The notes beneath the pieces were generated by a model that worked only from the letters and a program-made list of their open reading frames with translations, searched no databases and had not been told where the DNA came from. Source: CBDDEC01 sp965198045 (GTDB taxonomy: Bacteria > Chloroflexota > Dehalococcoidia > UBA2979). From it: a stretch of 64,000 nucleotides of DNA. The stretch's first letter is position 1; every line of letters begins with the position of its first letter. A program made the position numbers and the translations under genes. The DNA lies in NCBI GenBank assembly GCA_965198045.1, contig CBDAOL010000011.1, forward strand, positions 579,802 through 643,801, in the 5' to 3' direction. Shown here one piece after another: positions 47,691 to 56,517 of the stretch.

Positions 47691-48421
47691 GCGCGCACCC
47701 CCTCGCGCCACCAAGCGGCCGGCTTGAGCTCGCCCGCGACGCCGAGGCGTTCGACCAGCAGGGCCCGCGCGGCGGTGTCGTCCGTCACGATCAGGTTGAG
47801 CAGCTCCTCGTCGACCGCTTCCTGCCAGTGGTCGGAGGGGATGCGGTTCGGGCATTCGCTGCAGAGCAGGGGCGGTGGGATGCGCGCGCGCGTGCAACGT
47901 GCAGCGCAGGCGTGGTCGCGCTCGCGTACATCGCGGCGCACGTCAGCCAGCAAGTCGCCGAGGCCGACCACGCGGTCGTCGAGGAACTCCTCGAGTCGCT
48001 CGCGCAGCCAGCGAGCCATCGCCGGACTCGTGCCGCCCGTCGAGGCCGCGATGGCCAGTTCACCGCGGCGCACCAGCGAGGGCAGGATGAAGTCACAGTT
48101 GTTCACATCGTCGGCCGCGTTGACGAGGATGCCAGCCGCGCGCGCCTCGTCGGCGACCGCGCGATTCACCTCGCCGTCGTCCGTCGCCACCATCACGAGG
48201 AACGCGCCCGCCGTGTCGCCGCTCAGGAACGGACGCTCGAGCAGCTCGGCGCGCCCGTCCTCGACGTACGCCCGCACCTCGGCGATCAGCTCCGGCGCGA
48301 CGACGGTCACGCGTGCGCCGTGGTCGACCAGCTTGCCGATCTTTTCGAGCGCGACATGCCCACCACCCACGAGGAGCACCGGTTGGTCTGTCACGTCGAG
48401 GAAGATCGGGTAGTAGCCCAC
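47687..48421 (-). CDS. Precorrin-2 dehydrogenase / sirohydrochlorin ferrochelatase (Met8-like)
   Basis: A 244-residue protein for the last steps to siroheme. YYPIFLDVTDQPVLLVGGGH with GKLVDHGARVTVVAPEL is the NAD-binding domain. NCDFILPSLVRRGELAIAAS followed by TGGTSPAMARWLRERLEEFL is the CysG-B dimerisation/chelatase segment. A Cys-rich stretch (CAARCTRARIPPPLLCSECP) near 170-190 is not usual for Met8 and might bind metal. It overlaps hemA by 4 bp and makes siroheme supply part of the hem operon. Confidence 0.92.
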   Translation of the reverse strand: MGYYPIFLDVTDQPVLLVGGGHVALEKIGKLVDHGARVTVVAPELIAEVRAYVEDGRAELLERPFLSGDTAGAFLVMVATDDGEVNRAVADEARAAGILVNAADDVNNCDFILPSLVRRGELAIAASTGGTSPAMARWLRERLEEFLDDRVVGLGDLLADVRRDVRERDHACAARCTRARIPPPLLCSECPNRIPSDHWQEAVDEELLNLIVTDDTAARALLVERLGVAGELKPAAWWREGVRA

Positions 48422-48431
48422 GTCGCCTCGC

Positions 48432-49034
48432 CTATCCGCTGCTGCCGAGCGCTCGCTCCAGTGCGCGACGCCCGCGCTCGTCCAGTTCGAGCACCAGCGC
48501 GGCCTCGCGGCCGGCCTCGCTCATCTTGCGCCACGTCCGTGCGAGGACTCGATCGAGCGCCGCGGTCTCCGGCAGTCGCTCGGTGAACTCGCCTAGCTGA
48601 GTCTCAAGGAAGACCAGGCAGAGCGCATCCTCGAAAATCTGCACAATCCTGTCGGACTTCAAGTGCTTCTTGGTGACGATTTCGCCGACTCGCGTCGTCG
48701 CGGGCGTGTCGTAGCCCTCGGCGGCCATGAGACGAGCGAGTTCCGCGGCGTGGAACGCGTGGAGGCGGTTGCGCCAGTCGAGGTAACCGCGGCGGCCCTC
48801 CGGGTAGTCCCCTCGAGGGATCTGCCAGCGTCGGATGTGGTGGCCGCGCGCGGCGATGCGCAGCTCCTCTGGCGGATCCTCGCTGAGCTCCTCGACCCAA
48901 TGCGTGGCCATGCGGCCATGGATCAGCGTTCGAGGCTCCTCGACGGCGCCGACACGCAGCGCAACGGGGTCCTCGGCGTTGGCCTGATCGATGGCAGATA
49001 TCACGCGTGTGAAGCGTGACGAGGACTTTGTCAT
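48432..49034 (-). CDS. DUF4202 family protein
   Basis: A 200-residue protein starting MTKSSSRFTRVISAIDQANA. ATHWVEELSEDPPEELRIAA with ARGHHIRRWQIPRGDYPEGR is the family core, rich in His and Arg. The sequence GYLDWRNRLHAFHAAELA and VTKKHLKSDRIVQIFEDALC follow. Family members have been seen near sulfur assimilation and heme genes; no reaction is established. It is the first gene of the siroheme/hem operon, 10 bp before the Met8-like gene. The divergent palindrome lies 19 bp upstream of its ATG. Confidence 0.85.
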   Translation of the reverse strand: MTKSSSRFTRVISAIDQANAEDPVALRVGAVEEPRTLIHGRMATHWVEELSEDPPEELRIAARGHHIRRWQIPRGDYPEGRRGYLDWRNRLHAFHAAELARLMAAEGYDTPATTRVGEIVTKKHLKSDRIVQIFEDALCLVFLETQLGEFTERLPETAALDRVLARTWRKMSEAGREAALVLELDERGRRALERALGSSG

Positions 49035-49052
49035 CGGGGATACTTGACTAAC

Positions 49053-49066
49053 CTAATCATGATTAG
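49053..49066. promoter_or_regulatory. 14-bp perfect palindrome, candidate operator
   Basis: CTAATCATGATTAG is perfectly symmetrical and lies in the divergent region between the DUF4202-hem operon and the sulfite reductase operon. It is locally AT-rich in a GC-rich chromosome. TTGACT (49044-49049) and TATAGAT (49071-49077) flank it, so a bound dimeric regulator could control both directions. The regulator is not known. Confidence 0.55.
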
Positions 49067-49279
49067 CGAGTATAGATGCTCAAGGTAGGTGTCGGTGCGC
49101 CTCCAACCTCCGATTTGGGTAGTGGGGCGATCTCATCGTTTCCCGGTGCGCGCGTCCGCGCGTACCGTGCGAGATGTGGCCGGCACCGTCAGACGACCGG
49201 GCACACCTGCAGCCCTGAGCGCAGGATGCAAGCCAGCCGTACCGCTTCGGCGGACAGGACCAGCGGCAAGGGACGTGTG

Positions 49280-51067
49280 ATGACGACTGCAAACCGTGTC
49301 GAGAAGCCTGGCTGGGTGATCCCGATCCAGGGTGATGAGTTCGAGGACTTCGAGACCGAGGCCACGGCCTTCCTCGACGGCGACCGCGACGAGGCGAAGT
49401 TCATCGGCTTCCGCCTCAAGCAGGGTGTCTACGGGCAGCGCCAGGCGGCGCGCCAGATGATGCGCGTGAAGCTGCCATTCGGCGGCGTCAGCGCGGATCA
49501 GCTGGACGCCTTCGGCGAGCTGGCGGAGCGCTTCACGCCCCTGGGCAAGGGTCACATCACCACGCGCCAGAACTTCCAGTTCCACCACATCCCGCTGGCC
49601 CGTACGCCAGAGGCGCTGCGCCTGCTCGGCCACGCCGGGCTGTCCACTCGCGAGGCCTGCGGCAACGTCGTGCGCAACGTCACCGGCGATGCCTGGGCCG
49701 GCATCCGATCGGACGAGCCGTTCGACATCACGCCGTACGCCGGCGCCTTCGTGCGCTACTGGGTGCGCAACGAGATCACGCAGCTCCTCCCTCGCAAGTT
49801 CAAGGTGACGTTCTCGGGGAGCGACCGCGACGACGCCTGGACCGCCATTCACGACATCGGCTTGCTTCCGCGCATCAGGGAGATCGACGGCCAGCAGGTG
49901 CGCGGCTTCAAGATGGTGGTCGGTGGCGGCCTCTCGACGATGGCCAAGGAGGCGGTCGTCGTCCGAGAGTTCTGCCCGGTCGACGAGTACCTGAAGGTCT
50001 CCGAGGCGATCTTGCGCGTCTTCAATGAGGCCGACGAGCTGCGGAAGAACCTGGCGAAGGCGCGGCTCAAGTTCCTCGTCCACCGCGTGGGCGAGGAGGC
50101 CTTCCGCGAGATGATCGACGAGGAGCTGAAGCAGGACTGGGCGCAGCACGACATCACACCGGACGCGCTGCTCTACCTCGACGACGAAGCGGCCGATGCG
50201 CCGTCCTTGATGCCCACCGTCACGGCGCAGCCCAACGGTGACGAGGCGGAATTCGAGGCGTGGAGGAGGGCGTCGCTGATGGCGCAGAAGCAAGAGGGGT
50301 ACTACGCCATCGAGGTGCAGGTGCCGCAGGGCGACCTGACGCCAGAGCAGTTCCGGGGCGTCGCCCACATCATCCGCACCTACAGCAACGGCCGTGCACG
50401 CACGACGCAGTGGCAGAACCTGGTGCTGCGATGGATCCCGGAGCTCTCGCTCTACAGCGTCTGGAAGGACCTGCAGGCGCTCGGTCTCGGCTCCTCTCAG
50501 GCGCGGCAGATCGAGGATGTAGTGTCCTGCCCCGGCACCGACAGCTGCAAGCTCGGCATCACCTCGTCGATGGGTCTCAACCGCGCCATCGTGGAACGCC
50601 TCGGCGAGATGGCGGTCGAAGACGAGCTGACACGCGAGATGCTGATCAACGCGAGCGGTTGCCCCAACTCGTGCGGCATGCACCACATCGGCAACATCGG
50701 CTTCCACGGCGCGGCCATCAAGTCGGCCGACGGCGAACGGCAGCTGCCTGCGTACAACGTCTTCGTCGGCGGCTCGCGGCAGCTAGGTCAGCAGCTCCGC
50801 ATCGGCACGCTGCTCAAGCTGAAGATTCCCGCGAAGCGGGCGCCTGACGTGGTCGAGCGCCTCGTCGCGATGTACCAGCGCGACCGCAACGAGGGCGAGC
50901 GCTTCAACGACTTCGCCGACCGCATGGGCCGCGAACCGTTCGAGGACGAGCTTCGCGACCTGACGATCGCACCGGACTTCAAAGCAGACACGATGCAGGA
51001 GTTCATCGACTGGGAGCGCGAGGGCCTGTACGTGCTCGAGCGTGGCGAGGGCGAATGCGCCGTTTGA
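49280..51067 (+). CDS. Siroheme nitrite/sulfite reductase
   Basis: A 595-residue ferredoxin-type assimilatory reductase, with sulfite-to-sulfide more likely than nitrite because of the following cys genes. ATG 49280 begins MTTANRVEKPGW. Cys417, Cys423, Cys461 and Cys465 (SCPGTDSCKLG and GCPNSCG) form the site that binds the [4Fe-4S] cluster and siroheme. LGKGHITTRQNFQFHHIPLA near 90-110 is a conserved substrate-side segment. The C-terminus is acidic. It heads the plus-strand run sir-cysD-cysN-cysH and is divergent from the operon that makes its siroheme. Confidence 0.95.
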   Translation: MTTANRVEKPGWVIPIQGDEFEDFETEATAFLDGDRDEAKFIGFRLKQGVYGQRQAARQMMRVKLPFGGVSADQLDAFGELAERFTPLGKGHITTRQNFQFHHIPLARTPEALRLLGHAGLSTREACGNVVRNVTGDAWAGIRSDEPFDITPYAGAFVRYWVRNEITQLLPRKFKVTFSGSDRDDAWTAIHDIGLLPRIREIDGQQVRGFKMVVGGGLSTMAKEAVVVREFCPVDEYLKVSEAILRVFNEADELRKNLAKARLKFLVHRVGEEAFREMIDEELKQDWAQHDITPDALLYLDDEAADAPSLMPTVTAQPNGDEAEFEAWRRASLMAQKQEGYYAIEVQVPQGDLTPEQFRGVAHIIRTYSNGRARTTQWQNLVLRWIPELSLYSVWKDLQALGLGSSQARQIEDVVSCPGTDSCKLGITSSMGLNRAIVERLGEMAVEDELTREMLINASGCPNSCGMHHIGNIGFHGAAIKSADGERQLPAYNVFVGGSRQLGQQLRIGTLLKLKIPAKRAPDVVERLVAMYQRDRNEGERFNDFADRMGREPFEDELRDLTIAPDFKADTMQEFIDWEREGLYVLERGEGECAV

Positions 51068-51149
51068 GCGGCGGCCTGCGGCGAAGCGCCGCGGCCCCCA
51101 GCACGCAGCGCGATCGCCTTCGGGCGATCGGCGATGAACGGCGGCGAGG

Positions 51150-52127
51150 TTGACTCAGACTGCCCCCACCGACGCTCGACTTGAGCCGAGCGAGGTGACG
51201 CCCGAGGCGCCTCGCCAGGTGGAGCTGCCCGAGAGCGGGCATCTCCGTGACCTGGAGGCCGAGGCGATCTTCATCATGCGTGAGGTCGCCGCCGAGTTTG
51301 AGCGTCCGGTGCTGCTCTTCTCGGGCGGCAAGGACTCGATCGTCCTGCTGCGGATCGCCGAGAAGGCGTTCTGGCCGGCCCGCATCCCCTTCCCGGTGAT
51401 GCACGTCGACACGGGTCACAACTTCGATGAGGTGATGGACTTCAGGGACCGACGGATCGCCGAGGTGGGTGCGCGCCTCGAGGTCGCATCGGTGCAGGAG
51501 GCGATCGACGATGGGCTGGTCGTCGAGGAGACCGGCCCGCGTGCCTCGCGCAACCGCCTCCAGACCGTGCCGCTGCTGAAGGCGATCGAGGGTCACCGCT
51601 TCGACGCCGTCTTTGGCGGTGCGCGTCGCGACGAGGAGAAGACGCGCGCCAAGGAGCGGATCTACTCCTTCCGCGACGAGTTCGGGCAGTGGGACCCGCG
51701 CAACCAGCGGCCCGAGCTGTGGAACATTTACAACGGCATGCACCGCCGCGGCGAGCACATTCGGGTGTTCCCGCTGTCCAACTGGACCGAACTCGACATC
51801 TGGCAGTACATCCTCGAGGAAGACCTCGAAATCCCGTCCATCTACTTCGCGCACGAGCGCGAGGTGTTCGAGCGCGACGGCATGTTGATGGCGACGGGGC
51901 CGTACCTGCAACTGATCGACGGGGAGCAGCCGCATCGCGAGCTGGTCCGCTACCGCACCGTCGGCGACATGACCTGTACGGCCGCGGTGGCCTCGGCGGC
52001 GGCAACGCTGCCGCAGATCATCGCCGAGGTCGCAGCCGCTCGCATCACGGAGCGTGGCGCCAGCCGTGCCGACGACCGTGTCTCCGAGGCTGCGATGGAA
52101 GACCGCAAACGCGAGGGCTACTTCTAG
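51150..52127 (+). CDS. cysD: Sulfate adenylyltransferase subunit 2
   Basis: Makes adenylyl sulfate (APS) with CysN. The 325-residue frame starts at TTG 51150 with GGCGAGG upstream. The PP-loop SGGKDS is at 58-63. HVDTGHNFDEVMDFRDRRIA near 90-109 and GARRDEEKTRAKERIYSFRD are the usual conserved blocks, and VFPLSNWTELDIWQYI follows. The C-terminal RKREGYF is typical of CysD. The first about 30 residues are variable, so the true start could be later. Confidence 0.96.
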   Translation: MTQTAPTDARLEPSEVTPEAPRQVELPESGHLRDLEAEAIFIMREVAAEFERPVLLFSGGKDSIVLLRIAEKAFWPARIPFPVMHVDTGHNFDEVMDFRDRRIAEVGARLEVASVQEAIDDGLVVEETGPRASRNRLQTVPLLKAIEGHRFDAVFGGARRDEEKTRAKERIYSFRDEFGQWDPRNQRPELWNIYNGMHRRGEHIRVFPLSNWTELDIWQYILEEDLEIPSIYFAHEREVFERDGMLMATGPYLQLIDGEQPHRELVRYRTVGDMTCTAAVASAAATLPQIIAEVAAARITERGASRADDRVSEAAMEDRKREGYF

Positions 52128-52164
52128 CCCTGGACGCCCCCAGACGCACACGTTCGAGGTAGCG

Positions 52165-53457
52165 ATGGAACTCCTCCGCTTCGTCACCGCCGGCTCCGTC
52201 GATGACGGCAAGAGCACCCTGATCGGGCGCTTGCTGTTCGATTCGAAGGAGATCTTCGAGGACCAGCTCGAAGCGCTCGAACGATCGAGTCGTGACCAGG
52301 GGCACGACTTCATGAACCTGGCGCTCGTCACGGACGGGCTGCGCGCGGAGCGCGAGCAGGGGATCACCATCGATGTCGCGTACCGCTATTTCGCGACACC
52401 GCGGCGGAAGTTCATCATCGCGGACACGCCCGGGCACGTGCAGTACACGCGCAACATGGTGACCGGCGCCTCCACGGCGCAGCTGGCGCTGATCCTCGTC
52501 GACGCGCGCACGGGCGTGATCGAGCAGACGCGCCGGCACGCGTACCTCACCTCGCTGCTCGGCATTCGCCATCTCGTGCTCTGCGTGAACAAGATGGACC
52601 TCGTCGACTTCGACGAGGGCACCTTCGATGCGATCGTCGAGGAGTTCGGCGAGTTCGCGCGACAACTCGCCGTCGAGCACACGACCGCGATCCCGATGTC
52701 GGCCCTCGAGGGCGACAACGTGGTCGAGGGCTCGATGCATATGCCCTGGTACGACGGGCCCACCCTGCTGGAGTTCCTCGAGGCGATCGAGGTGCATCGG
52801 GCGAGCGAGCAAACGAGTTCGCGCTTCCCTGTGCAGACCGTGATCCGGCCACGCACAGAGGCCCACGCGGACTACCGCGGCTATGCCGGCGCCGTCGCTG
52901 GCGGTGAGATCCATCCGGGCGACGCCGTCGTCGTGCTGCCCTCCGGCGTGCGGACCACCGTCGAGGGCATCGATGCCTTTGAGCGCAGCCTACGGGTGGC
53001 TCGGCCGCCCGAGTCGGTCACGCTGCGCCTGGCGGAAGACGTTGACGTGACACGCGGCGACATGATTTGCGCGGTCGAGGCGCCGCCGCGAGAAACGAAC
53101 GACTTCACCGCGACGCTGTGCTGGATGGCCGAGCGGTCGAAGCTCGAGCCGGGCTCAAAGTTCTGGCTCAAGCACACGACGCGCCGCGTGCGAGCGGTCG
53201 TCGACGATGTCGAATACCGCATCAACATCAACACGCTGGACCGCGACCGCGCGGTCGGGGAGCTGACGCTCAACGACATCGGCCGCATTCGGTTGCGCAC
53301 GACGGAGCCGATCTTCGTCGATCCCTACACGCGCAACCGGGAGACGGGCAGCTTCATCCTGATCGACAGCGCGACCAACGTCACGGTCGGCGCGGGGATG
53401 ATCGCCGACCCCGAGGCAGAGGTGGGAACGGGGGTGCGCGATGGCCTCGGTATCTAG
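52165..53457 (+). CDS. cysN: Sulfate adenylyltransferase subunit 1
   Basis: GTPase partner of CysD; 430 residues. ATG 52165 gives MELLRFVTAGSVDDGKSTLI with the G1 loop at 10-18. DTPGHVQYTRNMVTGAS starts at 87 (G3), and VNKMDLVDF is G4. Domains 2 and 3 follow from about 215. There is no fused APS kinase domain. The 3' end overlaps cysH by 17 bp. Confidence 0.96.
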   Translation: MELLRFVTAGSVDDGKSTLIGRLLFDSKEIFEDQLEALERSSRDQGHDFMNLALVTDGLRAEREQGITIDVAYRYFATPRRKFIIADTPGHVQYTRNMVTGASTAQLALILVDARTGVIEQTRRHAYLTSLLGIRHLVLCVNKMDLVDFDEGTFDAIVEEFGEFARQLAVEHTTAIPMSALEGDNVVEGSMHMPWYDGPTLLEFLEAIEVHRASEQTSSRFPVQTVIRPRTEAHADYRGYAGAVAGGEIHPGDAVVVLPSGVRTTVEGIDAFERSLRVARPPESVTLRLAEDVDVTRGDMICAVEAPPRETNDFTATLCWMAERSKLEPGSKFWLKHTTRRVRAVVDDVEYRININTLDRDRAVGELTLNDIGRIRLRTTEPIFVDPYTRNRETGSFILIDSATNVTVGAGMIADPEAEVGTGVRDGLGI

Positions 53458-54178
53458 CACCAGCGCGGCGGAGCTGGCGGAGCTGTCGAACGAGCTCGTG
53501 CGCCTGCACCCCGCGGACATCGTGAAGCGTGCGCTGGAGGACTACGCGCCGGAGATCGCCATCTCGTTCAGTGGCGCGGAGGACGTGGCGCTGATTGACA
53601 TGGCGAGCCGCCTCGGACGCGCGTTCCGCGTGATCACGCTCGACACGGGCCGCCTGCATCCGGAGACGTACGCGTTCATCGAGCGCGTGCGCGAGCAGTA
53701 CGCGATGGACATCGAGCTGTTCTTCCCAGAGCCCGAGGCAGTGCAGAGCCTCGTGCGTTCCAAGGGACTGTTCTCGTTCTACGAGGACGGGCACCAGGAG
53801 TGCTGCGCCATCCGCAAGGTCGAACCGCTGGGGCGGGCCCTCGAGGGGGTGCGGGCCTACGTCACCGGTCAGCGCCAGGACCAGAGCCCGGCGACACGGG
53901 GGCAGGTCCCGATCGCGCAGCTCGACGAGGTGTTCGCCTCGCCGGGCGCGCAGCTCGTCAAGTTCAACCCGCTCTCCGAGTGGACCTCGGCGCAGGTCTG
54001 GCAGTACATCCGGGAGCACGAGGTGCCCTACAACGAACTCCACGATCGCGGCTTCCGCTCGATCGGCTGCGAGCCGTGCACGCGCCCGACCAACCCCGGG
54101 CAACACGAGCGCGAGGGCCGCTGGTGGTGGGAAGAGGCGACGAAACGGGAGTGCGGGATCCACGTCATCAGCGTGTGA
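53441..54178 (+). CDS. cysH: Adenylyl-sulfate (APS) reductase, assimilatory
   Basis: Reduces APS to sulfite; 245 residues. The cluster-binding pairs CC at 121-122 and CxxC at 210 and 213, with ECCAIRKVEPL, mark the [4Fe-4S] APS-reducing type. The active Cys is in ECGIH at 238. ISFSGAEDVALIDM is the PP-loop-like segment. No cysC (APS kinase) is present in the window, consistent with direct use of APS. This completes sulfate to sulfide with sulfite reductase upstream. Confidence 0.94.
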   Translation: MASVSSTSAAELAELSNELVRLHPADIVKRALEDYAPEIAISFSGAEDVALIDMASRLGRAFRVITLDTGRLHPETYAFIERVREQYAMDIELFFPEPEAVQSLVRSKGLFSFYEDGHQECCAIRKVEPLGRALEGVRAYVTGQRQDQSPATRGQVPIAQLDEVFASPGAQLVKFNPLSEWTSAQVWQYIREHEVPYNELHDRGFRSIGCEPCTRPTNPGQHEREGRWWWEEATKRECGIHVISV

Positions 54179-54362
54179 CAGCGACCTCGGCTGGCCCCGA
54201 GAATCTGGGTAAATCTCGTTCGTTGTGACACTTCAAGGTTGGATCTCGGAGAATTCACGCGGCGGCTTACTGTGAGTCTCGCTAAACACCTCTGAATCTG
54301 CATAACCTCTCGTTGCGACTCACCTCGCGAGGGTTCAGCCTCGCGACAGACGAGGGGGTTGC

Positions 54363-55388
54363 GTGCGCTATCGAGCGATTGCTGGGACTGACGTCGAGGT
54401 TTCTGAGGTCGGGTTCGGCGTCTGGACCGTGTCCGCCGGCTGGTGGGGCGACTACAGCGACGCCGAGGCGATCTCGCTGCTGCGCCGGGCGCGCGAGCGC
54501 GGCATCACCTTCTTCGATACCGCCGACACCTATGGCAACGGGCGCGGCGAGACGATCCTGCGCGACGCGTTCCCGGGCGCCGAGCGCGACGGGATCGTGA
54601 TCGGTACGAAGTTCGGCTACGACTGGGAGTCGAACGTTGGGCAACGTCGCGAGGGGCACGAGGAGGCGCCGCACCGGTTCGACCTCGCGTTCCTCGAGCG
54701 CGCGCTCGAGGGTTCGCTGCGGCGGCTCGGCACCGATCGCATCGACGTCTACCAGTTGCACAACGTGCGGCTGGAGCACATGCAGACGGACGACCTCTGG
54801 ACCTTCGTCGAGCGCGCGCGGCGTGACGGCAAGGTGCGGTCCGTGATGGTCGCGCTTGGTCCGGCGATCGGCTGGGCCGAGGAGGGTCGGTACGCCCTCG
54901 AACAGTGCCCGGTCGATGGCGTCCACATGATCTACAACGCGCTGGAGCTTGATCCCGGTCGTGAGCTGATCGGGGTCGCGCGGGCGACCGGCCGCTCGAT
55001 CCTGGTGCGCGTGCCGCACTCCTCGGGGATGCTCGAGGGGCACTACACCCCCGACACAGTCTTCCCCGAGAACGACCACCGCCGGCATCGCCCGCGTGCG
55101 TGGCTGATCAACGGCATTCAGAAGGTCGAGCAGCTGCGCTTCCTCGAGGAGCCAGATGCCGAGGGGCGTCGCGCGACGCTCGGCCAAGCAGCGCTGCGCT
55201 ACGTGCTGCGCGCACCGGAAGTCGTGAGCGAGCTGCCCAACATCTACCACGCCGGCCAGATCGATGAGTTCGCCGGTGCCGCGGACGCGCCGGTGATCAA
55301 CGACGAGCAGGCGGCGCGCGTCGAGCAGTTGTTCGAGACCAACTACGGGCTCCCCGTGGAGCAGGAGGCGGGGGTGAGTCGACGATGA
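54363..55388 (+). CDS. Aldo/keto reductase family protein
   Basis: A 341-residue TIM-barrel oxidoreductase with a GTG start at 54363. FFDTADTYGNGRGETILRDA near 45-64 has the catalytic Asp and Tyr, IGTKFGYDW the Lys and VYQLHNVRLEHMQTDD the His. Later segments (GRSILVRVPHSSGMLEGHYT and LPNIYHAGQIDEFAGAADAP) depart from standard NADPH-binding AKRs. The stop overlaps the AhbAB-like start by 4 bp, so it is cotranscribed with siroheme/heme genes. Whether it acts in tetrapyrrole chemistry or only shares the operon is unknown. Confidence 0.85.
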   Translation: MRYRAIAGTDVEVSEVGFGVWTVSAGWWGDYSDAEAISLLRRARERGITFFDTADTYGNGRGETILRDAFPGAERDGIVIGTKFGYDWESNVGQRREGHEEAPHRFDLAFLERALEGSLRRLGTDRIDVYQLHNVRLEHMQTDDLWTFVERARRDGKVRSVMVALGPAIGWAEEGRYALEQCPVDGVHMIYNALELDPGRELIGVARATGRSILVRVPHSSGMLEGHYTPDTVFPENDHRRHRPRAWLINGIQKVEQLRFLEEPDAEGRRATLGQAALRYVLRAPEVVSELPNIYHAGQIDEFAGAADAPVINDEQAARVEQLFETNYGLPVEQEAGVSRR

Positions 55389-56517
55389 CCAGCGGAACGA
55401 CTGAGGCACGATCGCAGACCGAGTCGCCGGGTGCGCTGCGGGCGAAGCCACGCGTGGCGGGCGGCGTCGACTTCGACGAGACATCGCGACGCCTGCTCGA
55501 GCTGCTGCAGGAGGCGTTTCCCCTCGTCGAGCGGCCCTACGAGGCGCTCGGGTCGCAGCTCGGGCTGAGCGAAGCGGAGACGCTGCAGCGGCTGGCCGAG
55601 GCGCAGGACGCGGGTGTGATCCGCCAGATCTGCGCGATCTACGACACGAAGGCGCTCGGTTACTCGTCGGCGCTGGTCGCGATGCGGCTGCCGGAGGATC
55701 GGCTGGCGGACGGCGCGCCGTGATCAACGCGCATCCGGGCGTGTCGCACAACTACCGACGCAACCACGATTTCAACATGTGGTTCACCGTGGCCATGCCG
55801 CCGCGCCACGACCTGGGCACCGTGATCGACCGGTTGCACGACCTCGCAGGCAGCGAGTCCACGCGTCCGATGCCGACGCTGAACTTGTTCAAGATCGGCG
55901 TGACGCTCGACATGACGGGCGACCGCCCGCTCGATGCGCGCGGGCTGCCCGAGTACACACAGGAGCGCCGCGACGATGCCTCGGCGTTCGAGGTAAGCGA
56001 GACGGACATCGCTTACATCCGCGCGACGCAGGGGCACCTGGCGCTGACGCCGCGACCGTTCGACGCGGTCGCCGACGAACTCGGTTGGGCTGTCGAGCGG
56101 GTGCTTGCCTTCGGGGAGTCGATGGCGGACCGGGGCTTCCTGCGACGCTTCGCCGGCATCCTCAACCACCGCGCGGCGGGCTTCCGCGCCAACGGCATGG
56201 CGGTCTGGCGGGTGCCGGAAGAGCGGATCGAAGAGTTCGGTCAGTTCGTGGCCGGCTACCGCAACGTGACCCACTGCTACCAGCGGCCGACCTACGAGGA
56301 CTGGCCCTACAACGTCTTCTCGATGCTGCACCACCCGAAGGTGGCGGGCGTCGAGGCGGCGGCGGCGGCGATCGCCGAGGAGACCGGCGTCGAGGACTAC
56401 GGGGTGCTCTACTCCTCGACCGAGTTCAAGAAGGTGCGGCTGCCCTACTACGTGCCGGAGTACGACGACTGGGAGGCGCGCTGCGAGGCCGTTGCGCGGG
56501 AGCGAGGTCTGCTGTGA
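55385..56517 (+). pseudogene. AhbA-AhbB-like siroheme decarboxylase fusion, frameshifted
   Basis: Two Lrp/AsnC-like modules in tandem. The first (55385-55723) has a helix-turn-helix-like start (FDETSRRLLELLQEAFPLVE) and reaches ALVAMRLPEDRLADGAP-stop. The next frame continues from VINAHPGVSHNYRRNHDFNM, the conserved motif of NirD/AhbA-type proteins. A second module follows from about VSETDIAYIRATQGHLALTP, ending with HCYQRPTYEDWPYNVFSMLH. The family reads directly from ALVAM to VINAHPG, so a frame change at about 55700-55720 splits one gene. The GTGA overlap would allow coupled translation, but the break falls inside a domain. The enzyme would remove two carboxyls from siroheme. Confidence 0.8.

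Noticed and set aside
49133..50707. Minus-strand open frame (524 codons) opposite sulfite reductase
   Set aside because: Shadow of a gene with intact cluster-binding cysteines.
55720..56517. GTGA overlap considered as two separate coupled AhbA/AhbB genes
   Set aside because: The break falls within the first ligand-binding domain, not between the modules, so a frameshift is the better reading.
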